Source: Haberlea rhodopensis
Lineage: Eukaryota > Streptophyta > Magnoliopsida > Lamiales > Gesneriaceae
Assembly: GCA_907163345.1 (NCBI GenBank)
Contig: CAJQUN010000427.1
Span: 248,001 to 312,000 of the forward strand
Length of the DNA stretch: 64,000 nt
Direction: 5' to 3'
Shown here: positions 43,721 to 54,319 of the stretch, piece after piece
Layout: each line of letters opens with the position of its first letter
Numbering within the stretch: position 1 is the stretch's first letter
The notes under the pieces: generated by a model
What the model was told of the DNA's origin: nothing
The model's input: only the letters and a program-made list of their open reading frames with translations
The model's database searches: none
Position numbers and translations under genes: made by a program

Positions 43721-45208
43721 TGATCGCTTTATTTTTTAAACAAAAGATATTTCAAAGAATAGTGTGAAGCGATTCTACCGCAAGTGCACGGTTGTCAAGT
43801 TTTAGTATAGTGAAAATTAAGTACAGGTTGTCGAATCCACAGGCACTAACGTATAAGTACCAAATAAGATTAATAAAATTATATTTAGCCTACGATTAAC
43901 AAAGTGTGATAATCTAAAGCAAACTTAAACTAAGAAATGAAACTTAAACAAGAAACAATAAAATGAATGGTTCCGGATATGCGAAGGTAAGTTGCTCAAG
44001 AAATTTATCAAGCTCTTCGTTCAACTGTGTTATCTTTACTGATTCATTTGAATAAACAATTTATCAACCAATTGATTCTAAGGGTGAAAGGTTTTCGCTA
44101 TTATTCAATACACTCTCTCGAGCTGTAAAGAAACTAACAATAAATTAGAATAAGTCACTCTCGTGCACCTATTTACTAATTCAAAGTTGCATAAATTATC
44201 AAAACCTTATAACTCTAAATCTCTCGATTCCAAGTTCTCACGTATGCGATATCATCTCTCGATCTCAATCATAACATACTTCATGAATTAAAAGAGCGTG
44301 TTACAACGTTATCTCTCGATCTCGGTTATAACTCTCAGAGTCAATCAAAGTTAGCTAGGCTTTGATCTTAACAATCGATTAAATCATGAACAATAGACAT
44401 CAATACACTCAAACACAATTGAATCAATATATCAAACACAATGATACTAAATCTCAATAAAATAAACTAGAATTGTTTCAAATCAAATACAAAAGAAGTT
44501 TAATCGTCTCTCGACCTCAAAAACATCAATTGAAAATTAATATGAAATAGATTAAAGTCTAGAAATACGATAAACGGCGGAATGAATCCGTGCGTAGCAC
44601 CGAAATCTCTTCTCTTGCTCCTTCCTTGCACTCCGGAATTGATTGGCTTTACTTTGGCGAAGAACCGGAAGAACGGATCTCCTTGGCGGCGGCTGGGCGG
44701 CGGCTAGGGCTCTTCTTTGGTCCAGAAAAATCGTCTGATATGCTCCTCACTTTGGAATGAATCAATTCGCGCTTAAAACCCCCCACAATCACGATAAAAA
44801 AGGAAAATAAAATCTTCAGGATTTCGCGTCTCGATCGTCGAGATTTTCTACCGATCGATCGGTGCACTGTTCATGCCAGCTTTTGAAACTCACTGTCTCA
44901 CTCGATCGATCGAGATTTTCCACCGATCGATCGAGACTTGAAATTCTTTGATGCTCAACTCTCTGCCTGGCTCGATCGATCGAGAGTAAATCTCGATCGA
45001 TCGAGATTCCGAAAATCTCATTTCCTCAATTTTTGTTCTTTCTCGCCTCGATTTCGCCTGTTATCTTCATATTGGCTCATTTCTTCCACTTCCGATCTAT
45101 TTTCCTGAAACAAACGAATAAACACCAAAAAGCATAATATCATCCAGGAAAAAATACGGAAAGTAGGAAGAAATTACAGTTAAAAACACTCAAAATCTAA
45201 GCCTATCA
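43721..45208 (-). repeat. Ath-2 LTR (right copy, 5' LTR)
   Basis: 1488 bp; the partner of 37419-38883. One palindrome site has lost a base pair group (CGATCGTCGAG near 44832) compared with the left copy; the others are conserved. Confidence 0.93.
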
Positions 45209-45242
45209 GGGGTGAATGAACACTCCTTCTAAAAATTAATCC
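45209..45242 (+). repeat. LTR-X, second fragment
   Basis: A short continuation of LTR-X between Ath-2 and the Gypsy-C solo LTR, beginning GGGGTGAATGAACACTCC and ending in the target copy aatcc (45238-45242). Confidence 0.75.
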
Positions 45243-47814
45243 TGTGACGGCCCGCCCAGATGGGTCGCCCGTCGTGTTCAATTTCTTGAACACAAGGCTT
45301 CACTCAATTCAAAAACTTAATATCACTTTGAACTTCTGTTTAGCGGAAACGTTTTTATTCTTATCGGATGTTGACTTAATAACTTATTACCCGTGACTTT
45401 TATCTTAGAAAAATTTGGGCAGAGTCTCCTCTTAAAAATAGTGCCCGGTGATCTACCAGATCACTACAACCACAATATCAAAACCATAAAAACAAAAACT
45501 AAACCAAAATAAACTTCAAATATCAAAATCCAACTAAAACATAAATAAATGTTTCATATCCTCAAAATAAAACTTAAACATGCCAACATACTCAAAACTT
45601 CATAATAAATCTAAATATCCTCCGCATCGTCTAAGTCTTCAACTCCATCTGTAATATGTCACATTACAGGTAAAGGTAAGTTGCAGCTTTTTATAGTAAG
45701 CATAATAAACATTTGATAAAAAGTCAAAAACATCATTTTTCATACTGTGACGAAAAATAATATACTTTCATATCCAAAATAACTTTCACACATATATGGT
45801 TTAATCCGAGCAGTTAACGGAACTAAATTTCACAAAACGGAATCATAACAGAAATAACTGCACAGATAACCAACGAAACTTAACGGAAACGAATAACACT
45901 ATCATAATCATATAATGTCTTAACCATATAGAATTAATCTTTAAATATAGCCATGCTGTAATGAAACAAATGCATACTCAAATACGGATGTGACACAATG
46001 ATATCATTCCAGACTATACCCGCTGGAAGGGTATCGACAGATATTATACCCCCTCTGTCTTCGGGCAAAACGAAATGCGTTTCTTTATTCTCGTCGCCAA
46101 CGAGCCGAAAGTATGCGCGTTTTTATCCTCGTCGCAATGCGAGCCACAACAAAACGAAAATATCCACACTTCACAAACCTCAAATCTTATTCACTGAATC
46201 AAGACAAACATGGCCTTTCAAAATAATTTTTCACACACAATAAAATGTTATTCAAAATTACGTTTTTCAACAAAATACATTTCTTATCAAAATCATATTT
46301 CAAAATAATCTTTCATGCTTACTATTCAAAACATTTCAAAATAAACAACAAAATATACTCAAATAATTTGCGTAAAATTGCAACTTCCTTTACGAACCTC
46401 AAAGCTTCCTATCAACGATAAATCTACAAACCTCCAAAATCTCCAAGATAATCAAAGATTTCCTATTATCCATTTCAACAATATTAAAATCATATTCAAT
46501 TAACTTAGTTCTAACACAACCTAACAAAATCCTAACTCTATATTCAAACTTAGGTTCACTATTCAGATTATTATAACTTCTAAGGAAAACAAGAATGTAA
46601 ACAACCCATTATTTATTTATGTAGAAAGCATATGCTGAAAAATAAAATCACCAAATCAAAATTATGACTTTAAAGCATTTGGCATTTCAAATAAAATTTT
46701 ATTAATATCTTGAAACTTGTTATTAGTTAAGATACTAAATCTTACTAAAATAAGGCTTCCAATATGTTCACTAGTAAGTGCACACAATCACAAATATATA
46801 TATATATATATATTAGTTAAACAATGAAATTCATGATAGCACATGAGGCTCTCATTTGGTAATGTGAAATTGAGTATATGTTTTTAAACTATCTAAACAA
46901 CTTATAAAACTTGTTTGTTTGAAAAGCTTGAAATAATTTAAAACTTTTATAAAAACAATCAAAATCAGCCAACTTTAAACAACATCAAATTTAGTACATT
47001 TCTAAAAATATCATATTGAAGATTAAATCAACTCTTTAATATCAACGCAACGGAGGGCATATAATCAATCTTTTCTTTCAAAAGAATTATGTTGCTGGCA
47101 AGGCTGCCTAAGCTTCAAGCGAATCTGGAAATTTTAGTCTAACATTTGTATTTATTTACTAGATCCAAATCCAAAATTCCCACAACAAAGTCTGATTATT
47201 TTGTAATAAAATAATATAGACTTAGAGCAAGGTAATATAAAAACTTTTAATGGCTTGCCTAATAACTGGTAATGCTAAAACCCAATTAAGAATAGCCTAA
47301 GAGTTCCCCACGTTTTTCACAGTCACTATCCCACCGTATGTGAGAGCACACACTGATGTGCAGGAATCTAACCATACGACAACAGAAGGGGGATGGGAAA
47401 ATATAAAACACAACCTACTTCAAGAAATATAAATCATATCAAATTATAAGCAAAGAAGAGGATAAGTTTTATACTAGACTTTTGAAATCTCTATATTTTT
47501 CCTCTTGCTCGAACCAACTCAACTTCTCTGAGCTTTTTCCAGTGTTTTACATTTTTCAGGGGTCTAAATAAGAGCTGTAGGTTGGCTCTTACGGTTACAG
47601 ATGTGAGTATGTGAAATGAAGGGTTGAAGGGGTGACTTTAGGTATTACTAACAGAAATTTGGGTGCATAGGTTTTGTGGTTACTGAAATTGGGGAAAGAA
47701 AGAGACGGGAGGTGGAGAGAGGGGAAAATGAAAGTGGTCAAGTGTGTAATCTTTTTCCTCATTTATTATTAATTTTATTTATTTATTTATTTAAATAAAA
47801 TACAGGTCATTACA
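45243..47814 (-). mobile_element. Gypsy-C solo LTR
   Basis: 2572 bp, nearly identical to the Gypsy-C 5' LTR at 60890-63460, with perfect target duplication aatcc (45238-45242 and 47815-47819). On the minus strand it starts TGTAATGACCTG and ends GGCCGTCACA. Both flanks belong to LTR-X. It looks like a classical solo LTR after recombination between the two LTRs. An (AT)n tract lies at 46794-46812. The 81-aa frame at 45998 is part of the LTR. Confidence 0.92.
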
Positions 47815-48639
47815 AATCCTTTGTGATTTCTTTCGGATTAGTGAAAGAAATCTGTTTCTTAATCAATTCTTGTACAGAACAGACCACTGAAAGTAAGTGC
47901 GGAAGGGTCTGTTCTTGTATGTAAGAACGGCTCAATGGCTAGTATGAAAGAACAAGTGCAGAAATAAGATACACAGGATATGTTTCTGGAAGTTCGAAGG
48001 TGGTGTAATCCTTCTACGTCTCCCCTTCTTCCAATTAAGGAAGGTTTATACTAGAAGACTTTGATTTATACAATCCTGTTGTACAAACCCGATTCAGACT
48101 GGATTTACCTCACTACCTATCTGAAACTCCTAGTCACTCAATCTGCTCAGACACACTCTGTCTGACAGTTACAATATGTTTCTCACTTTCTGATTTTCAA
48201 TACAGAATACAAAATGCGCACAGTGATCCTAAATGATCAAATGTTACAAGGTAAACGTGCTAAAGAATGATTTCAGCTCGAGAGCTTCTGAGCTTGTAAG
48301 CTTGTGCAAAGTTTTTGCTTTCTTGTGCGTTTTTCAATCTGATCAGCAAGAGTTTCAGCAAGAGTTGTTATATTCCCTTTGTTGCATCCTTTTATAGTCG
48401 TATGTACCAACGACATTATTTCCCTTAAAGTGCAACTTTGACTCTGCTTAAACTCTGAGTAGGCTTCAGTCTTCTTCTTCAGGATACTTGCCGTTCTGGT
48501 TCATACTTTCGGCGACTGTCAGGTAAGCTACTCTTTGTCTTCTTACCTTTTATGGCAATCTTCAGTCTTTGGTCCTTTGTAGCATTAATTACAACATTAA
48601 ATGCTACAATAAATAGTTGTTAATGATTCGGACTGAGGA
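47815..48639 (+). repeat. LTR-X, third fragment
   Basis: Begins with the target copy aatcc and continues LTR-X. The first 540 bp are repeated almost exactly at 63461-64000. It ends abruptly at 48639/48640, where an internal part of the Gypsy-C LTR begins. Confidence 0.85.
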
Positions 48640-48823
48640 TTGAAGGGGTGACTTTAGGTATTACTAACAGAAATTTGGGTGCATAGGTTTGTGGTTACTG
48701 AAATTGGGGAAAGAAAGAGACGGGAGGTGGAGAGAGGGGAAAATGAAAGTGGTCAAGTGTGTAATCTTTTTCCTCATTTATTATTATTTATTTATTTATT
48801 TAAATAAAATACAGGTCATTACA
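48640..48823 (-). repeat. Gypsy-C 3' LTR, truncated
   Basis: Only the first 184 bp of the LTR (minus-strand sense), matching 47624-47814 with one small indel. It adjoins a polypurine tract (GTAGGGAGAT on the minus strand, at 48824-48833). The missing part lies beyond the junction at 48639/48640. Confidence 0.88.
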
Positions 48824-48836
48824 ATCTCCCTACATT

Positions 48837-48910
48837 CTAAAAAGTTTCGTCCTCGAAACTTGTATCGCATTTTACATCTGGATATTTAGCATATAGTTCT
48901 TCTTCTTTTT
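48837..48910 (-). pseudogene. Gypsy-C chromodomain tail remnant
   Basis: In a different frame from the integrase ORF, the minus strand reads EEELYAKYPDVKCDTSFEDETF-like sequence to a TAG at 48837. That resembles the end of a chromodomain followed by the short chromovirus tail. The integrase frame stops after FGKHGKKKK, so the intervening C-terminal integrase part and most of the chromodomain have been lost and the frame shifted. Confidence 0.6.
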
Positions 48911-50284
48911 CCCATGTTTACCAAACCTCATTACTCCTCTGAATGGTGATACTTTCAAGTATACCTTATCCCCTTGCTGGAATTCTAAATCTCGTCTGCG
49001 AACATCAGCCCAACTTTTCTGTCGACTCTGTGTTGTAAGTAATCTCTGTTTGATGATGGACACATTCTCATTCGTGAGTTTGATCAACTCTGGTCCTTCC
49101 AATACTTTCTCTCCAACATCAAACCAACACTGTGGTGTTCGACATTTCTTTCCATACAAAGCTTCGAATGGTGCCATTTGAATACTGGATTGATAACTGT
49201 TATTGTACACAAACTCTGCCAGTTTCAGATGACGATCCCACTGTCCTTGAAAATCCAAAATACATGTTCTAAGTAAATCCTCGATCTGAATCGTTCTCTC
49301 AGACTGTCCGTCTGTCTGTGGATGGAAAGCTGTACTGTATTTCAAATTCGTTCCCAACACAGATTGTAAACTCTTCCAGAATTGTGATGTGAATCGAGCA
49401 TCTCGATCGGATATGATACTGACTGGTATCCCGTGCAAACACACCACTTGATCAATGTAAAGCCGTGCTAAATCATTCATTGATGTGGTCTTCTTCATCG
49501 GTATAAAGTGAGCACACTTAGTAAGTCGATCAACAATAACCCAAACTGAATCCTTTTGTGTCGTAGTTTTGGGTAATCCAGTCACAAAGTCCATAGTAAT
49601 ATGCTCCCATTTCCAGTTTGGTATGTCCAAGTTTCTCAGTGTTCCTGCTGGCTTTTGTCTTCCAACTTTCACTTGTTGACACACTAAACATTTGGACACA
49701 AACTTTACGACATCTTGCTTCATCCCTGGCCACCAAAATAATTGCTTCATATCTTGATACATTTTATTCTGTCCTGGATGCATGGCCAGAATTGTCTGAT
49801 GTGAATCTTGTAAGACTTCGCCCCTGAGTGTTGATACAGCTGGAACGAATAGTCTATCATTGAATCTCAAAGTCCCATCTTCATGCATTCTAAAACCTTC
49901 TTGGTTTGATTGAGCCCTTTGTAAGAAAGTCTGCCACATAGGATCCTTTGATTGTGCTTCCTTAATCCTGAGAATAACAGGTTGCACCATGAGATTACAC
50001 AACATCGTCGTCCCATTTTGGTCGTCTCTTGATTCGACATTCAGATTTAACTTTGACATCTCATCAATGAGTTTCTGTTGCGTAGTCAATAGCATTGATC
50101 CATAACTCTTATTGCTTAATGCATCTGCTACCGCATTACTCTTTCCAGGATGATAGTGCAATTTCACATCATAGTCCTTGATCAGCTCTAACCACCTTCT
50201 CTGTCTCATATTCAACTCCTTTTGAGTAAAAATATACTTTAAGCTCTTGTGATCAGTGTAGATATCACATGTTGCTCCGTACAA
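48872..50284 (-). pseudogene. Gypsy-C RNase H and integrase
   Basis: A frame of 470 aa. The RNase H end has YTDHKSLKYIFTQKELN and RRWLELIKDYDVKLHYHPGK with ADAL. The integrase zinc region runs through LFWWPGMKQDV and CLVCQQVK. The core has WEHITMDFVTGLP, SDRDARFTSQFW and FHPQTDGQSERTIQ, so the catalytic acidic residues are all present. The C-terminal part has FEALYGKKCRTP and GDKVYLKVSPFRGVMRFGK, then diverges. Upstream, RNase H begins only after a 20-bp duplication that shifts the frame (50303-50342). Nonfunctional as a polyprotein. Confidence 0.9.
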
Positions 50285-50301
50285 GTAGTGTCGCCATAAT
50301 T

Positions 50302-51057
50302 TCAGTGCAAAAACAACCGCTGCAGTGCAAAAACAACCGCTGCCAATTCTAGATTATGAGTGGGTGGCAGTCCTGGCAAATCCTCTGGGAAAACATTTGA
50401 GAATTCTTTCACCGTGCAAATCTTATTTATTTTTGCTTCCACTTCAGAGACATTGCCACAAAATCGTTCATGCAAGTTCACGCCTTCATAACATATCTCT
50501 TTACCCGAATTCGTTTGTAGGGTTATGATCTTTCGATAACAGTCAATGCAAGCCTTTGCACTACTCAACCAATCCATTCCAAGAATTATGTCAAACTCTT
50601 TCATGTTGATGATGAGCAGGTTGGCTTTGAATTCTTCGCTTTCCACGATCAGTGTTACATCATTGCATACATATTTAATTGTGACTGTCTTTCCTAATGG
50701 ACTCAATACTTGCATTAAATATAACAGTGGACTGAAGTGCAAATCAAGTTTCTCCACACAAGATTCAGAGATAAAGGAATTTGAAGCGCCAGAATCAAAT
50801 AACACGTAAACATCTTGATTCAAGAATTTAAATTTACCTCCGATCAACTCATGATCCTCTTCAGCACGGACAGCATACAATCTAGTTGGATTGCGCTGTT
50901 GTTGTCCACGTGGTTGATTTGTTCCTGAGGTTTGCTTCAAACTGGAACAATCTCTAATCCGATGTTCTTTAGATCCACATTTAAAGCAACCTCCAGAGTT
51001 CCAGTAACATTCCCCAGTATGACTCCGATTACACTTAGGACAAACTTCATTATTCTT
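50302..51057 (-). pseudogene. Gypsy-C gag C-terminus and protease
   Basis: Continues the gag interrupted by Copia-Y. A cysteine-rich region holds CPKCNRSHTGEC and the knuckle CFKCGSKEHRIRDC. Retropepsin follows with VYVLFDSGASNSFIS and KEFDIILGMDWLS. The linker FSNVFPEDLPGLPPTHNLE is the usual entry to reverse transcriptase, but the sequence passes directly to LAAVVFAL of RNase H at about 50348-50356, so the polymerase is deleted. The apparent N-terminal MYVLHN residues derive from the Copia-Y LTR. Confidence 0.88.
50303..50342. repeat. 20-bp tandem duplication in Gypsy-C
   Basis: CAGTGCAAAAACAACCGCTG occurs twice in direct succession (50303-50322, 50323-50342). Twenty bases are not a multiple of three, so the RNase H frame is broken. 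It lies within about 15 bases of the reverse transcriptase deletion junction. Confidence 0.95.
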
Positions 51058-51062
51058 AGTTT

Positions 51063-52565
51063 TGTTGGGATATGCCCTAAGACAAGTCATTAGATGATTG
51101 TGTAAGACATACAATGTTTATGGTTTTATGAATGGCAATTCATTATTATATATTATTCTTTTAACTGTGCATTGTGAATTAATATATATGTTAATGTCCT
51201 TAGAATAATATTGTATTATTCTTAAAGATGTCCCTAGTCAAGTATTATCATGAATAGGGATAATGATAATACGTAGAGACTAGTATATGTTGATCGATGA
51301 ATTGTTCATTGATATGAGATATCAAATCAACATATGGGTACATGTTAGAGAACGATGTACTGGACAGACCCACCATGAGAATGCAACATGGATAGTTATA
51401 TGATCGTCATATGCAATTCTCATAGTGATAATAATGTATGAAATCCTTACGACTTGTGATCATCAGAGATCCCAACATAAGGAGTTATGTATCTTGATAT
51501 CGTCAAACGTTACCCGTACAGGGTAATCTATAAAGGCGACTATTGGATACACTACGAATTATGTAGAGGGATGTTGACTGATCGAGATAGGATTTGTCCC
51601 TCCTATATAACAGGAGATGTGTTTGGCCCTTGATCAAGTGAGAACTAAAATGCATGGCCATGCTCGAATGAGTCGATATGAGATATCGAGCTTATTCGTT
51701 TATTCTAGTTCTACTTGGGGATCAAGAAATAAAGATTGGATATACGAGTATGACTATTCCATGACTCGTGTTCAATCTAAACACAAAGGACAAATGGATT
51801 AAGTTACATGATTAATATTATCACAAGTTCTAAAGGTTATGTCGAGTCATTGACATTCTTGTAATTTGGGTAGCATTGATGTGTTGCTAGATACCGCTCA
51901 ATGCTTGAAACGTAAAATGAGATTTTATGTCACTGCCAACATTACAAGATCCTATCGGGTCGCACAAAAGATTAAATCGATAAGGGAAATTAAATTCATT
52001 GGATGAATTAATTAATTAAGAAGAGTCTTAATTAAGTGATTAAAAGGTTTTAATTAAATCATGGGTTTGGGCCCATAAGACTTTAAGAAAGTCTTGAACC
52101 TTAATTAAAAGCCTTATAATATAAATACATGGTTTTGATTAATTGTTAATCATACTTTCATATCATTCTTTGATATCAAACATAAACCCTAGCCATCCTC
52201 CAAAAGGCTCTCGGCCGCCACCTTCCTTGCCGCCGCCGCCGTGAGAAAAGGTTGGAGATTGGTGGCTATTGATCGGTTTTGAACCGTGTTTTGATATAGG
52301 TTCAAGAATAAGTCTAGCAACTTGTTCTTGAACATCCCTTTCGATTTGATCGTGTGGATACCGTAGAGGCAAGACCTTGGAGGTGTTGCTTGTGACTCAG
52401 AGTTCGTTCGACGTGTTGCTCCGTGGATTCTGCTTCAAACACGCTACAAGGGTGAGAACCTTCGTATTCCTTAATCCGATATGATAACCTATGTATAGAT
52501 CTGCTGGTTTGTAATCCTAAAATTGTTTTATTCCGCTGCGTTGTATGCTCATCGGGTTACTTACA
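51063..52565 (+). repeat. Copia-Y 5' LTR
   Basis: 1503 bp, from TGTTGGGATATG to GTTACTTACA. The frames 51617-51802 and 52163-52372 are LTR readings. Confidence 0.95.
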
Positions 52566-52566
52566 G

Positions 52567-52584
52567 TGGTATCAGAGCCAGGTT
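52567..52584 (+). other. Copia-Y primer-binding site
   Basis: TGGTATCAGAGCCAGGTT, complementary to the 3' end of initiator tRNA-Met, one base after the LTR. Confidence 0.95.
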
Positions 52585-54319
52585 CAAGGCTCATATCGGA
52601 TTTATGTGATTAAATTGTGTTAATCATATTAGAATTTATATTGCATGCTTATTAAAACTGTTTAATTCATATATGATATGAAATAAATATTTAGTTTTTG
52701 AAAATCATCGTAATAATTGTATTTGATATAATAGGCGAATAATTGTATACGATACACGAAAGCGTAAAATTGAGGTGTTGGCTCAAGGTGGTTCGACCAC
52801 TTCATGACTTGACCCTCGGGCCGCCGCTAGTGAGCTAGGGTTCGGACCCTTGGCTCATGCATGGGGCCGCACCACTTCCAAGAGGCTAGGGTTTTGAACC
52901 CTAGTCACATAAGCTACTCGGCCGCCGCTTGGGCTAGGGTTTATCGAACCCTTGGCTCGAGATGGTTAAGCCGTCACCGTCATGGACCGTCCATGGTTGG
53001 ACCGTGGCTTGTGGCTCATGGATTTCGGTGTTTCGAGCAAGTTGGCTCGATGAAAAACCAACATGGTGCAAGGCGGCTAGGGTTTGGAACCCTAGCAGCG
53101 CCGCACCCATGCCATCGGCTCGGACCATGTCGTGGGCTAGGGTTTCGAACCCTAGGCCCATAATTGGTCCAGCCGTGGTGCATGGTTGGTTCGAACCATG
53201 GTGGTTCGTAGCTAAGTCGCATTAAGTTCGTGGCATGTGATGTCCCGAGCGTACGATAATTTTTCAAAAAATTATTTTACAGTTTAATTAGAATTAAATT
53301 AACTGTTTAAAATTTAATTAATTAAATGTTAATGCATGCTTTATGTGTTGTTTGAGCATGGTGCGTGGTTATAGCCCTTTGACCTATTAGATAGGATTTG
53401 TGGATGTTTGTAATTTATAATACGACCTGCGTGTCGTGCCTTTCTCTATTTCATTCTAAATGTAATCCCTCCCCTATGTTCCCCTCGAATGTGAATCGAG
53501 GAATTCTATATCTTGTAAATAGTGTAGTTTATTTTATTGATGGTGATCAATGAAGATGGAGCATCGTGCCGGGATGAGGAGGCCATTCACAAATTGGAGC
53601 CAAAGGAAGGTGCTTGTGAAGTTACCTTAGGTTGACTCATAGGATTTTCTCATTGGCTTGAGAAAATCATTAGTAGGGGCTATAACCATGTCACGTTTAA
53701 TTATGTATGTTGATGCATGATTTATCTTATGTTTTAGTTTGATAATAGTATTACACATATACGTAGATATGTATACAACTATATGTAGTGGACATATTTT
53801 AAATTATCAAATTAATCATGAGATCAATAAATCCCTCTAAAATATTAAGTTTTAGATGCCTTCCAAAATTAAAAGTACTCGTCAATAACTTCGATTGTAC
53901 ATGTGTGGGTTTGCCAAAGCAAAGCACCGTGACAATCTTAGTAAGGCGCGAAAGGATAAAAGTGATATCCGTTATACTTTAATTGGGTACGACTTAACTA
54001 GGTTATCTCAATAGGATTGGGAACCTAGAGGCATGGGTTGGATTATAATTCATTTGATGAATTGAACAAAGTGTTGTTCGTCCAACTATCCAAGAATTAT
54101 ATGTGATATAATTGACAAAGTGTTGTCTACCTAAATAACCGAGTCTTGGGCGATTAGCCAAAGCTAACTCAAGATTAGGCGAAATATGGATCTTGGCCCA
54201 CTAAAGGTTTCGAGGGTTGATATTTTTTCAAACAAATAGTGGGAGTATCATTTAATATAAGACCATGTTAAATGATTTAAATCATAAACTTATTTTGCAT
54301 ATTTATATTGTAGATATCC
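52585..54319 (+). other. Copia-Y long leader with repeated palindromes
   Basis: A 1.7-kb untranslated leader between PBS and gag. Five hairpin-forming palindromes, GCTAGGGTT then a short spacer then AACCCTAGC or close variants, lie at about 52833-52853, 52884-52903, 52933-52956, 53076-53096 and 53136-53157. GGTTCGAACC-like palindromes follow. Such structure is plausible for packaging or dimerisation, but that is inference. The overlapping frames at 52861-53267 are readings of these palindromes. Confidence 0.8.

Larger units (their letters stand above)
37419..45208 (-). mobile_element. Ath-2, young pol-less Athila-like element
   Basis: LTRs 37419-38883 and 43721-45208, a tRNA-Asp PBS, a polypurine tract (GTTTGGGGGAGT on the minus strand, at 38884-38897), and a perfect target duplication ggggt (37414-37418 and 45209-45213). 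It encodes an intact gag and a second intact ORF, but no protease, reverse transcriptase or integrase. Apart from one 24-bp deletion in the left copy I count about seven substitutions between the LTRs, so the insertion is recent. It must have been moved by enzymes of another element. Confidence 0.93.

Noticed and set aside
45998..46243. 81-aa frame (repeated at 61645-61890)
   Set aside because: The repetition reflects the two copies of the Gypsy-C LTR, not a conserved gene.
52861..53267. Overlapping frames on both strands (75-100 aa) in the Copia-Y leader
   Set aside because: They arise from repeated palindromes in the untranslated leader and match no family I know.
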